A DNA stretch of 7,332 nucleotides from an archaeon (GCA_016550395.1 JABXGY010000385.1:1-7332); one strand, 5' to 3'. Shown: positions 1-5,975, numbered from the stretch's first letter. Notes: generated by a model not told the origin, from the letters alone. Program-made: numbers and translations.

Positions 1-101
1 GCGATAATCCCTGCAAGGGCGACGGCTACTCCAATTCCCATTATAATGGTATAACCTTCTGTCAATCGTCCAAAGTTTTTTTGGTCTAACGTCATTTTCA
101 T
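1..101 (-). CDS. N-terminal fragment of a membrane protein, cut by the window edge
   Basis: An open minus-strand frame starts at an ATG at 99-101 and stays open for 33 codons to the left edge. It has a short polar N-terminus (MKMTLDQKNFGRLTEGYT) followed by a strongly hydrophobic run rich in Ile, Val, Ala and Gly from about residue 18. That run looks like a first transmembrane helix with the N-terminus in the cytoplasm. A second ATG at 93-95 is an equally good start, because the bases GTGATG just ahead of it could act as a weak ribosome-binding site. Too little is visible to name a family. The reading frame, start codons and hydrophobic character are seen directly; that it is a real gene is inferred. 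Confidence 0.5.
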   Translation of the reverse strand, partial: MKMTLDQKNFGRLTEGYTIIMGIGVAVALAGII

Positions 102-341
102 CACAAAGGATTAGCGGTTTTTACGCGTGTTTGGTGACTGCATTTATTTTTCTGTGTTTCTATAATTCCAAACATTCTGTGATAGAAATATACCCAATGA
201 TATAGCTGATTAAATCCTTCTTACTTGTCGGCGAGGTGTTAAAGGCAAATCAGAATTGTTTTGAAGACACACATGTGATTTCTTACAAAAGACGTGAAAG
301 AGGATTTGTTCGTTTTATCCGGTTGATTTTGTCCTCTCAGA
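102..341. other. Intergenic region with no gene seen
   Basis: These 240 bases lie between the 3' end of the QueG-like gene and the start of the truncated left-edge gene, both on the minus strand. I see no coding frame of useful length on either strand. The region is AT-rich and should hold the promoter of the left-edge gene. Several TATA-like stretches are present on the minus strand (around 156-166 and 184-192), but none is at a distance that lets me choose one. An 8-base palindrome (CACATGTG, 270-277) and a distant 6-base inverted repeat (299-304 with 332-337) are also present and may be chance. Confidence 0.5.
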
Positions 342-1100
342 TTATGTTCTCGTTTCGTTCTTGAGAGATTTCCCGATGGGGCACACTTCAATACATGTTG
401 AGCATTCTATGTAACTATTTGACGTCGGTCTTCGAATGAGTTTCTTTTCGAGTTTCCGTACATCCTCTGGGACCTCGGGTGCATGGGGTTCTTCTGCTGC
501 GTAAGCTAGGCACCGGTTGATGTTGATTTGATACGGTTCTAAAGCCTTAGTGGGGCATGCAGTGATGCATTTCTCACACGTGCCACATAAATCATCCTTG
601 AAGGTTTCATCGGCTACAAGTTCGGCTGTTGTCAGTATTCCAATTAATCGTGTTCGGGGTCCGTGGGTGGGAGTAATGAGGAGTGTGTTTTTCCCTTGGC
701 ACCCGAGACCGCATCGCACCGCGGATGTTTTGAGCGGAATTGCCAGCGAGAAGCGTGATTCATAACCTTGCTTTGTTAGGTAGTCTACAATCGTCCAGGC
801 TTTGTTTTTCAGGACTTCGTAGTAGAGTTGGTAGTGTTCCTTTGGGACTTTGGGTGTGTATTTGTCACGATTTGGAAGATAAACGGAATCGACTGATAAA
901 TTGAAGGATTTATCCCAGGCATAATAACTTAGCAACACCACTGAGTTAACAGTTGGTAACTCTTCTTCTGGTGTCCGTAGGTTGATGACGGTGCTGACTG
1001 GTCCATGGGGTAAGCCGCGAAGCATGTTCGGGGTAGCAATGCCGACAGATACAAAGCCAGCATCTAGGGCGTGTTTCTTAAGATCTTCAGTTAGCGTCAT
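342..1100 (-). CDS. QueG-like double [4Fe-4S] cluster protein (short epoxyqueuosine reductase/corrinoid-fold relative)
   Basis: A 252-residue iron-sulfur protein related to epoxyqueuosine reductase (QueG) and reductive-dehalogenase-type proteins. The ferredoxin-like part shows C172-x2-C175-x2-C178-x3-C182-Pro, then C197 in a RCLAY context, then C233-x2-C236-x3-C240-Pro. These eight cysteines are arranged as in QueG and can bind two [4Fe-4S] clusters. The upstream GLG-x2-GKNT segment (residues 131-138) matches the QueG cofactor-domain motif, but the usual Trp is Cys134 and another Cys (C130) lies just before it. QueG proteins are usually about 340-380 residues with C-terminal helical repeats; those are missing here. 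I also cannot place the conserved catalytic Asp upstream of the GLG motif. A role in queuosine synthesis is therefore doubtful, and a related redox or corrinoid-linked role is more likely. The ATG is preceded by AAGGA (1110-1114). The protein should be cytosolic and oxygen-sensitive. Confidence 0.75.
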   Translation of the reverse strand: MTLTEDLKKHALDAGFVSVGIATPNMLRGLPHGPVSTVINLRTPEEELPTVNSVVLLSYYAWDKSFNLSVDSVYLPNRDKYTPKVPKEHYQLYYEVLKNKAWTIVDYLTKQGYESRFSLAIPLKTSAVRCGLGCQGKNTLLITPTHGPRTRLIGILTTAELVADETFKDDLCGTCEKCITACPTKALEPYQININRCLAYAAEEPHAPEVPEDVRKLEKKLIRRPTSNSYIECSTCIEVCPIGKSLKNETRT

Positions 1101-1141
1101 TTTTCAGATTCCTTTTCAGTACTGCCTTACCCATAACAATG

Positions 1142-1149
1142 ATTATAAG
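1142..1149 (-). promoter_or_regulatory. Candidate TATA box for the QueG-like gene
   Basis: On the minus strand the sequence reads CTTATAAT, preceded by an A/T-rich BRE-like stretch (AAAAAATTA). It lies in the 71-base gap between the winged-helix gene and the QueG-like gene. A start site about 26 bases downstream would fall near 1119, giving a short leader that still includes the AAGGA ribosome-binding site at 1110-1114. Position and composition fit an archaeal promoter; there is no experimental support. Confidence 0.35.
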
Positions 1150-1171
1150 TAATTTTTTCACTGCCACCGGA

Positions 1172-1498
1172 TTATTTTAGGCGTTCGAGTCTTCGTAACA
1201 TTTGCTGGCGATAAGTTTCTAAGGCGGTTTTTCCTGCCTCGGTGAGTTGGATGAGGGTATGGGGAATTTTGTCAACGAATTCTTTTGTTATCGTAACATA
1301 GTTGACGGTTTCAAGTTTACTGAGATGCGAGGAGAGGTTGCCTCGCGTTAAGCTGGTTTGACGTAGGATGAAGAGGAAATCCGCGCTTTCGACTTCTTTG
1401 AGGACGGTCAATATTTTGAGCCGGGCTGGAGAGTGGATAATCGGATCGAGTTCACCTTGGGCGCTGCGTGAGTTATCGGGAGCGTCAGAGGAGGGCAT
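1172..1498 (-). CDS. Winged-helix transcriptional regulator, HTH_34 type
   Basis: A 108-residue DNA-binding protein. After a polar N-terminal tail comes LDPIIHSPARLKIL (about residues 17-30), the hallmark opening of the HTH_34 winged-helix family. The putative recognition helix is TRGNLSSHLSKLE (about 51-63). A basic beta wing (about 67-86) and a C-terminal helix rich in Arg and Leu (88-108) follow; the helix probably forms the dimer contact. I chose the ATG at 1496-1498 because GGTGAT (1506-1511) lies 7 bases upstream. A longer frame opens at a GTG at 1508-1510, but that GTG sits inside the ribosome-binding site. The gene overlaps the end of the membrane-protein gene by 14 bases, so the two are translationally coupled. 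Members of this family often sit beside small membrane proteins and are thought to regulate their own operon; a repressor role here is inferred. Confidence 0.85.
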   Translation of the reverse strand: MPSSDAPDNSRSAQGELDPIIHSPARLKILTVLKEVESADFLFILRQTSLTRGNLSSHLSKLETVNYVTITKEFVDKIPHTLIQLTEAGKTALETYRQQMLRRLERLK

Positions 1499-2159
1499 TG
1501 GTTCTATCACCGTCCGTTAGTTCGGTGGGATATCGGTGGATGAATCGGAGGAAAAGTATGGTGCCAGATAGCAGTGCAATGAGGCCCACGATGCTGAGTT
1601 GGATGGCAAAGGTGATGAAATAGGTAACATAGATGCTGGGCAAGGATAGAGTGAGCCAGGGGATGATGAGACCAAGGAGGGGCGGTAGTATTGCGAAGAG
1701 ATAATACCGGTAGATGTGATATTTACGGGCAACGAAAAACGGTCCGATGGAAATGAGGAGACTTAAGGATACCGGAGCGACCCAGGTCATCCAGATGATG
1801 AGACCAGGGTAACTAAAGGAGGCGAACAAGACTAGGATTGGGCCAAATAGAAGTGTCAGTATTAGGGCGACTCCAAGGAGGTTGTCGCGCCTTGTGGGGC
1901 TTTGAAGTGGCTTGGGTTTGACGTATCCGGCGCGTGGGTACACCCACCGGTGTTTCGCTTTGTCTATGAGTGCCTTATAGAAGATTGGATTGAAGATGAC
2001 TATAACAAAAACTACGAAAAATGCGGAGTGACTGATAAGGAGAATTAATGTGGCTAGAAGGAGTAGGATGCCCCCCATGAATATGTCGGCGAGACCATCC
2101 GCATAGAATACTTGTTGTACTTTGAGGGCGAGTTCGTCTAATTCTGTTGAGGTTAACAT
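1485..2159 (-). CDS. Six-helix integral membrane protein, partner of the winged-helix regulator
   Basis: A 224-residue hydrophobic protein with about six predicted transmembrane helices, at roughly residues 24-43, 45-62, 93-114, 119-143, 152-172 and 180-205. A basic loop (about 63-92, with several Lys and Arg) separates helices 2 and 3 and probably faces the cytoplasm. The N-terminus carries an amphipathic segment and the phrase YADGLADIFMGG just before helix 1. I recall similar 'DGL..I..G' openings in membrane proteins encoded beside HTH_34 regulators. No catalytic or transport motif is visible, so its function is unknown. It is the first gene of a two-gene operon. Its ATG (2157-2159) has no ribosome-binding site, but a TATA-like box begins 19 bases upstream, as expected for a leaderless archaeal mRNA. 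Confidence 0.75.
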   Translation of the reverse strand: MLTSTELDELALKVQQVFYADGLADIFMGGILLLLATLILLISHSAFFVVFVIVIFNPIFYKALIDKAKHRWVYPRAGYVKPKPLQSPTRRDNLLGVALILTLLFGPILVLFASFSYPGLIIWMTWVAPVSLSLLISIGPFFVARKYHIYRYYLFAILPPLLGLIIPWLTLSLPSIYVTYFITFAIQLSIVGLIALLSGTILFLRFIHRYPTELTDGDRTNALL

Positions 2160-2178
2160 TTTATTTCAGCTTGAAATA

Positions 2179-2192
2179 ATTTTAAACTTGTT
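2179..2192 (-). promoter_or_regulatory. Core promoter (TATA and BRE positions) of the membrane protein/regulator operon
   Basis: On the minus strand TTTAAAAT occupies 2179-2186, and the bases just upstream (2187-2192) are where TFB would bind. The centre of the box is about 23 bases from the ATG at 2157-2159. A start site about 26 bases from the box would fall at or next to the ATG. The absence of a ribosome-binding site upstream of this ATG fits a leaderless transcript. Confidence 0.45.
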
Positions 2193-2211
2193 TGTTCTGC
2201 AAACTTGTTTG
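2184..2211. repeat. Two 11-base direct repeats forming operator-like palindromes over the promoter
   Basis: AAACTTGTTTG occurs exactly at 2184-2194 and again at 2201-2211, 17 bases apart from start to start. With the preceding C at 2200 the distal copy is CAAAC-TT-GTTTG, a 12-base site with perfect inverted arms. The proximal copy has T in place of the first C, so its outermost pair is lost. The proximal copy overlaps the last bases of the TATA-like box and the BRE position. A dimeric winged-helix protein bound here would block TBP/TFB, so this is a candidate autoregulatory operator for the regulator encoded in the same operon. The repeats are seen directly; their role is inferred. Confidence 0.5.
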
Positions 2212-2398
2212 AAAACACATTAATTTAAAGGTTTGGATTTAGACATACGACCCACCTTTAAGAAAGCCAGTAAATTAACGCAATTTGACAATTTTCAATA
2301 CTGAGTAAGCGCTTTTTCATTGCATTATCTGTGATTCTATTGGGTTCCGAAGACCGATCTGCATAGTCTTTACCTCGAATGAAAGAGTTTTTGTTCAC

Positions 2399-2408
2399 GG
2401 TTTATAGT
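2399..2408 (+). promoter_or_regulatory. Candidate TATA box for the esterase gene
   Basis: GGTTTATAGT on the plus strand contains TTTATAG (2401-2407), close to the archaeal TATA consensus. Transcription would start near 2430, leaving a leader of about 50 bases before the preferred ATG at 2480, or 20 bases before the TTG at 2450. The assignment rests on composition and position only. Confidence 0.3.
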
Positions 2409-2479
2409 GGATTTCGTCATTATTACAGATAGCTTTCATTTTTTCGTGATTGTTATCAAAGGTATTGGGTGTGAGTGAA

Positions 2480-3559
2480 ATGGAAAAAGATGAGATTGTG
2501 GTGGGGAAAATCCTCAGTCTCTACTCAGATATAATGGATGAGACTCGTGAATTCATTGTTCAGGTTCCTGAGGGGTATGAAGAATCTGTAGAAGAGTATC
2601 CTGTTGTCTATTTACTGAACGCAGATTATGAGACTTATTTTGTGAATGGAACTTCAACAATTGGCTATATGGCCGATATGGGGCGCATCCCCCAAATGAT
2701 TACGGTGGGAATCCCTAAACCAGATCATAGTAAGGACTTTTTCCCATTTAAGGTCGAGAATCGGGCAATGGTGGCGGAGGCGGAGAAATTTCTGGGATTT
2801 TTGACCGACGAACTTGCTCCACAAATTGAAAGCAAATATCGAACGCAGCCTTTTCGGGTGTTAATCGGGCAGTCAAATGGCGGACTCTTTACAGTGTACG
2901 CCTTGTTAGAAAGGTCAGAGGCGTTTAACGTCTATATTGCGGGTAGTCCGATGTTGGGGTGGGGAACAGAGAAGGTTTGTCAGATGGCTCAGAAATCCTT
3001 TAAGGAGCAGACTATGAAAGGCAGGTTTCTTTACATGTCTTATGGTGACCAGGATTACACGCATGTCGTTTCAGCGGTTCCAGAGTTTGTTAAGGTTCTT
3101 GAAAAGTACGGTCCGGAGGACCTGTTATGGAAGTCGGTGATTCTTGAAGGAGAAGGACATACACCGTTTCCCACGATATATGAGGGTCTCACCTTCGTGT
3201 TCCCCAAATGGACGATACCCACTAAACAAGCTGCAGAAGTGGGGCTAGGGGGTATCCAAAAATATTATGCAGATTTATCAGAGAAATATGGATTTTCAAT
3301 CAACCCTCCGCCCTCAGTTTTGGTTGACACGGCCTATGAGTGGTTTATGAAAGATGATTTAGACCAAGCCCAATTCGTGTTGGACTATACTGTCAAGAAT
3401 TTTCCACGAGTGATCGATGCACACTATCTTCTGGGGCTTATTCACCAGAAAAATAACAACGATCAGGCAGCGATAAAATGCTTCAAACAGGTACTCAAAG
3501 TATACCCAGAGGAACCAAGAGCGCTGAAAAAACTTGAAGAACTTGAAAAAAAGGATTAG
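2480..3559 (+). CDS. Cytoplasmic alpha/beta-hydrolase esterase (Fes/IroE-like) with C-terminal TPR repeats
   Basis: A 359-residue two-part protein. Residues about 10-245 form an alpha/beta hydrolase of the putative-esterase family (PF00756) that includes enterobactin esterases Fes and IroE. The nucleophile elbow is GQSNGG (130-135) with Ser132. The likely acid is Asp190 or Asp192 in SYGDQD, and the likely base is His227 in GEGHTPFP, in the right order for a catalytic triad. Residues about 283-350 form two TPR-like helical pairs ending in a Lys/Glu-rich tail. There is no signal peptide or membrane segment, so it should act in the cytosol. The substrate is unknown; hydrolysis of a siderophore or another ester is possible. 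I prefer the ATG at 2480 because GGTG lies about 8 bases upstream. The frame is open to a TTG at 2450 (10 residues more), with no ribosome-binding site there. The gene stands alone and converges on the pyrimidine operon. Confidence 0.8.
   Translation: MEKDEIVVGKILSLYSDIMDETREFIVQVPEGYEESVEEYPVVYLLNADYETYFVNGTSTIGYMADMGRIPQMITVGIPKPDHSKDFFPFKVENRAMVAEAEKFLGFLTDELAPQIESKYRTQPFRVLIGQSNGGLFTVYALLERSEAFNVYIAGSPMLGWGTEKVCQMAQKSFKEQTMKGRFLYMSYGDQDYTHVVSAVPEFVKVLEKYGPEDLLWKSVILEGEGHTPFPTIYEGLTFVFPKWTIPTKQAAEVGLGGIQKYYADLSEKYGFSINPPPSVLVDTAYEWFMKDDLDQAQFVLDYTVKNFPRVIDAHYLLGLIHQKNNNDQAAIKCFKQVLKVYPEEPRALKKLEELEKKD
3527..3552 (-). terminator. Candidate oligo-T terminator of the pyrimidine operon
   Basis: Read on the minus strand, a run of seven T (3546-3552) and then a run of six T (3527-3532) lie 44-70 bases after the cytosine deaminase stop codon. 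Archaeal transcription commonly ends at such U-rich tracts. On the plus strand these bases are AAA lysine codons in the esterase's C-terminal tail, so terminator and coding sequence would share the same DNA. No hairpin is visible in the 36-base gap between the two genes. Confidence 0.35.
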
Positions 3560-3595
3560 TAATGATCTTAACTTGTGTAGAAAAGGTATGCTGGA

Positions 3596-4030
3596 CTATA
3601 ATTCACCAATGTCCTCGTTCCAGAGCTTGGGATGTTCGTCGATGAACGCCTGCATCATGTCTTTACATTCAGGTAGATCCAAATCAATGACTTCCACACC
3701 GTGCGATTCCATGAATTCTGGTGCACCAGTAAACGTTTTGGATTCACCGACAACGACCCGGGCGATCTTGAATTGCACAACTGCCCCTGCACACAGGTAA
3801 CAGGGCATTAGTGTTGAGTATAATGTGGTGCCGGCATAGTTGCCAACGCGCCCAGCGTTTTGAAGGCAATCAATTTCTGCATGCAGAATGGGATTATTTT
3901 GTTGTACTCGTTGATTATGTCCGTACCCAACGATAGTTCCATCTTTTACCAAAACGGAACCAATAGGGATACCACCCTCTTTGCGACTTTTTTTCGCTTG
4001 TTTAATGGCGGCTTGCATGAATGGGTCCAT
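3596..4030 (-). CDS. Cytosine deaminase, yeast Fcy1 type (zinc-dependent CDA fold)
   Basis: A 144-residue enzyme predicted to convert cytosine to uracil and ammonia in the cytosol. The zinc site is complete: HAE with His50 and Glu52 (the proton-shuttling acid), and PCYLC with Cys77 and Cys80. Against yeast cytosine deaminase, from memory, the base-binding residues also match in identity and spacing: Asn39 for N51, Phe100 for F114, Trp137 for W152, and Asp140 for D155 in the shared C-terminal EDIGE. This favours cytosine over guanine or tRNA adenosine as substrate. The family is usually about 150-160 residues. I chose the ATG at 4028-4030 because GGTGAT (4038-4043) lies 7 bases upstream; an ATG at 4043-4045 would add five residues. 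It is the last gene of the operon, and its product, uracil, would be the substrate of the PreA-like enzyme encoded first. A nonspecific nucleoside deaminase remains possible. Confidence 0.87.
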   Translation of the reverse strand: MDPFMQAAIKQAKKSRKEGGIPIGSVLVKDGTIVGYGHNQRVQQNNPILHAEIDCLQNAGRVGNYAGTTLYSTLMPCYLCAGAVVQFKIARVVVGESKTFTGAPEFMESHGVEVIDLDLPECKDMMQAFIDEHPKLWNEDIGEL

Positions 4031-4037
4031 CGTTCGA

Positions 4038-4043
4038 ATCACC
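4038..4043 (-). promoter_or_regulatory. Ribosome-binding site GGTGAT of the cytosine deaminase gene
   Basis: GGTGAT pairs with the AUCACC of the archaeal 16S 3' end and lies 7 bases before the ATG at 4028-4030. The same motif at the same distance precedes the winged-helix regulator, which supports the shorter start at both genes. Confidence 0.5.
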
Positions 4044-4076
4044 ATCGCATTGAGTGAGTATATTTTTCGAAAGGGA

Positions 4077-4508
4077 TTAAGATGATGACTGAAGTCGTTT
4101 CTTATTATTTGCGTTTTCTTCGGCTAGACGTTCAAAGATATCAGCTGCTTCGCTCAAGAAGCTAATTTTTTCAGCAGCGTCAATGTAGAATTGTTGAATC
4201 TGATTTTCCATTGTAAGTGCGAGCTGGATTAGTTGGTCGTCAGGACACCCTGGAGGGCATTCTGTTTGGGGGCGATATTTTTGACTGCTTAATCCCGTTA
4301 TGGGTTCTAGAATCATTTCAGTAGTATTTTCTCGGCGTACTCGCATCAGGGTCTGTATGCGTCGTTGACCTTGGATGATGCGAGATTCAAAAATGCTTTT
4401 CAACTCTTGGTTTTGGGTGATGGTTGTTGCTGTTTCATAGTATGCTGTACCCATGGCTTCAAGTTCCATGGCGAATTTGAGAACTACTCCAAATGTTCCT
4501 AGTGACAT
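4077..4508 (-). CDS. Ferritin-like four-helix protein with degenerate metal ligands
   Basis: A 143-residue, mostly helical protein with two similar halves, as in the rubrerythrin/ferritin-like superfamily. Helix A has Glu17 with Tyr24 seven residues on, and helix C has Glu101 with Tyr108 at the same spacing; this is the usual Glu-x6-Tyr pattern. The ExxH motifs expected on helices B and D are lost. Lined up on the preceding Phe-Glu (F40-E41 and F125-E126), the positions hold Gly47/Arg50 and Asn132/Asn135. A full di-iron centre is therefore unlikely. The loop between the halves contains CPPGC (C84, C88), which could bind a metal or form a disulfide. The ATG is preceded by GGTGA (4513-4517), which lies in the 12-base gap after mmsA, so the genes are tightly coupled. 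Its function is unknown; a scaffold or redox accessory to the pathway is a guess. Confidence 0.65.
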   Translation of the reverse strand: MSLGTFGVVLKFAMELEAMGTAYYETATTITQNQELKSIFESRIIQGQRRIQTLMRVRRENTTEMILEPITGLSSQKYRPQTECPPGCPDDQLIQLALTMENQIQQFYIDAAEKISFLSEAADIFERLAEENANNKKRLQSSS

Positions 4509-4512
4509 GAAC

Positions 4513-4517
4513 TCACC
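4513..4517 (-). promoter_or_regulatory. Ribosome-binding site GGTGA of the ferritin-like gene
   Basis: GGTGA lies in the 12-base gap between the mmsA stop codon and the ATG at 4506-4508. It is a good match to archaeal anti-Shine-Dalgarno sequence and settles the start of this small gene. Confidence 0.5.
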
Positions 4518-4520
4518 AAG

Positions 4521-5975
4521 TTAGAACCAGCGTGTAATGACAACTTTGTTTTCGGTAAAGAAGTTGACGGCATCGCGTCCTTGCCCGTGTAAATCACCAA
4601 AAAAGGAATTCTTCATGCCGGAGAACGGAAATGTAGCAATGGGAGCAACAATCCCAATGTTAATGCCAATGTTTCCCGCTTTGACACGATACTGATATTC
4701 TCGCGCGGTTTTCCCATTAGTAGTGAAAATCGATGACGCGTTTCCGAATGGATTAGCATGGATGATGTCGATTGCCTCATCTAGATTCGTGACGTGAATA
4801 ATGGACATGACAGGACCGAATATCTCTTCCCGAGCAATGGTCATTTGGGGTTGAACTCGATCGAAGACCGTAGGACCGACAAAATAGCCATTGGAGTAAT
4901 TGGGAACCGTGATATTACGTCCATCAACGAGCAATTCGGCGCCTTCTTGAATTCCCTTTTCGATATAGCTGAGGGTTTTTTCCATCCCCGCTTTGGAAGC
5001 CAGGGGTCCCATTTGGATTCCTTCTTCGAGGCCGTTTCCGACTTTAATCTCTTTGACCGCTTTAATGATTGCCTTCTTTAAGGGTTCAAAGACTTTTCCA
5101 ACTGCTAATAGTACAGCTCCGCTCAGGCAACGTTGGCCTGTGCAACCAAAGAATGAGGTCATTAAAGCTGGAACCGTACGGTCTAAGTCCGCATCTGGCA
5201 TGACCGTTAGGAAGTTTTTCGCACCTGCTTGAACTTGCGCTCGTTTGCCGTGCTCTCCACATTTTGCATACAAAAGTTTTCCAACAGGAGTTGAACCTAC
5301 AAAGGACATTCCCACCGTGTCGGGGCTTTCAATAAGTGCATTGACAGCTTCTGGTCCACCATGCACCATGTTAAGGACGCCCTTTGGAAACCCCAGTTCA
5401 TGTATGAGTTCGAATTGACGAACTTGACTTAATGGGACTTGTTCAGAGGGTTTGACAATATAGGTATTTCCACAAGCTATTGCATATGGCCAAAACCATG
5501 ATGGGACCATGCCAGGGAAGTTGAACGGAGTGACACAAAAGAAGACGCCGAGAGGCTGTTTAATAACCATTTCATCAATGCCAGCAGCGATATCTTCCTT
5601 ATTATAACCCATTTGTAAACTGGGAATACTCGCTGCACATTCAACATTTTCAATTGTGCGTCGATATTCCCCGCGTGCTTCATCCAGACATTTCCCTTGT
5701 TCCATCGTCAGCACCTTCGAGAGTGCCTCAAAATGGGTTTCTAATGCATCTCGAAACCTGAAAAGGTGACGAATTCTAGTTTGGGCTGGTGTGGAGCGCC
5801 AACGCCAAAAGGCGGCTTTAGCTGCTTGAATGGCTTGATCAGCCTCTTCCTTAGTACTTAGTGGAGTTTTAGCAATAATTTCGCCTGTAGACGGATTAAT
5901 GACGTCGCGGAATTTTTTGGTCTTGGATTCCACCCATTTACCATTAATATAGTTCTTCACAACTTCCACAGTCAA
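4521..5975 (-). CDS. mmsA: CoA-acylating methylmalonate/malonate-semialdehyde dehydrogenase
   Basis: A 484-residue NAD-dependent aldehyde dehydrogenase of the MmsA/IolA branch. It is expected to turn malonate semialdehyde (from uracil via beta-alanine) into acetyl-CoA and methylmalonate semialdehyde (from thymine or valine) into propionyl-CoA, releasing CO2. Visible are Asn152 in PFNFPG, Lys175 in VKPSEQ, the NAD-site GSTPVG (227-232), the catalytic Cys283 in GQRC, and Glu384 in EEIFGP. The general-base Glu of ordinary aldehyde dehydrogenases is replaced by Gln249 in QAGAKN, as expected when CoA rather than water takes the acyl group. Arg106 and Arg282 align with two arginines that I recall as essential in Bacillus subtilis IolA. 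The C-terminus VVITRWF is also family-like. I chose the TTG at 5973-5975 because GAGGTG (5982-5987) lies 6 bases upstream; the frame opens 11 codons earlier at another TTG. The gene follows preA by 81 bases. Confidence 0.92.
   Translation of the reverse strand: MTVEVVKNYINGKWVESKTKKFRDVINPSTGEIIAKTPLSTKEEADQAIQAAKAAFWRWRSTPAQTRIRHLFRFRDALETHFEALSKVLTMEQGKCLDEARGEYRRTIENVECAASIPSLQMGYNKEDIAAGIDEMVIKQPLGVFFCVTPFNFPGMVPSWFWPYAIACGNTYIVKPSEQVPLSQVRQFELIHELGFPKGVLNMVHGGPEAVNALIESPDTVGMSFVGSTPVGKLLYAKCGEHGKRAQVQAGAKNFLTVMPDADLDRTVPALMTSFFGCTGQRCLSGAVLLAVGKVFEPLKKAIIKAVKEIKVGNGLEEGIQMGPLASKAGMEKTLSYIEKGIQEGAELLVDGRNITVPNYSNGYFVGPTVFDRVQPQMTIAREEIFGPVMSIIHVTNLDEAIDIIHANPFGNASSIFTTNGKTAREYQYRVKAGNIGINIGIVAPIATFPFSGMKNSFFGDLHGQGRDAVNFFTENKVVITRWF

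Larger units (their letters stand above)
2160..2479. other. Divergent intergenic region holding promoters for both flanking operons
   Basis: About 320 bases between the divergent membrane-protein/regulator operon and the esterase gene. I see no gene in it. The left end holds the core promoter and operator-like repeats of the minus-strand operon. A TTTATAG box near the right end may drive the esterase. A second TATA-like stretch for the minus strand (CTTTAAAT, 2223-2230) lies farther upstream. An 8-base palindrome AAGCGCTT (2307-2314) is followed by a short T-run. The middle part (about 2235-2395) shows no other structure that I can support. Confidence 0.5.

Noticed and set aside
270..277. Palindrome CACATGTG as an operator
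   Set aside because: A single 8-base palindrome with no second copy or clear promoter nearby.
299..337. Inverted repeat AGAGGA...TCCTCT after the QueG-like gene as a hairpin terminator
   Set aside because: Only six pairs with a 27-base loop and no strong T-run; weak by chance standards, and archaea rarely use such terminators.
550..765. Plus-strand open frame of 71 codons opposite the QueG-like gene
   Set aside because: It lies over the iron-sulfur motifs on the other strand and resembles no known protein.
1517..1732. Second minus-strand frame inside the membrane-protein gene
   Set aside because: A shifted frame of the same hydrophobic coding sequence, rich in Ser and Pro, with no own signals.
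2307..2317. Palindrome AAGCGCTT followed by T-run as a terminator or site
   Set aside because: The stem is too short for a hairpin, and no gene ends here on either strand.
3534..4057. Plus-strand frames over the convergent gap and opposite the cytosine deaminase gene
   Set aside because: They are shadows of the deaminase and esterase genes; the deaminase on the minus strand has a full set of catalytic residues.
4794..5232. Plus-strand open frames opposite mmsA
   Set aside because: They are antisense to a well-supported aldehyde dehydrogenase, with no domain-like sequence or ribosome-binding site.
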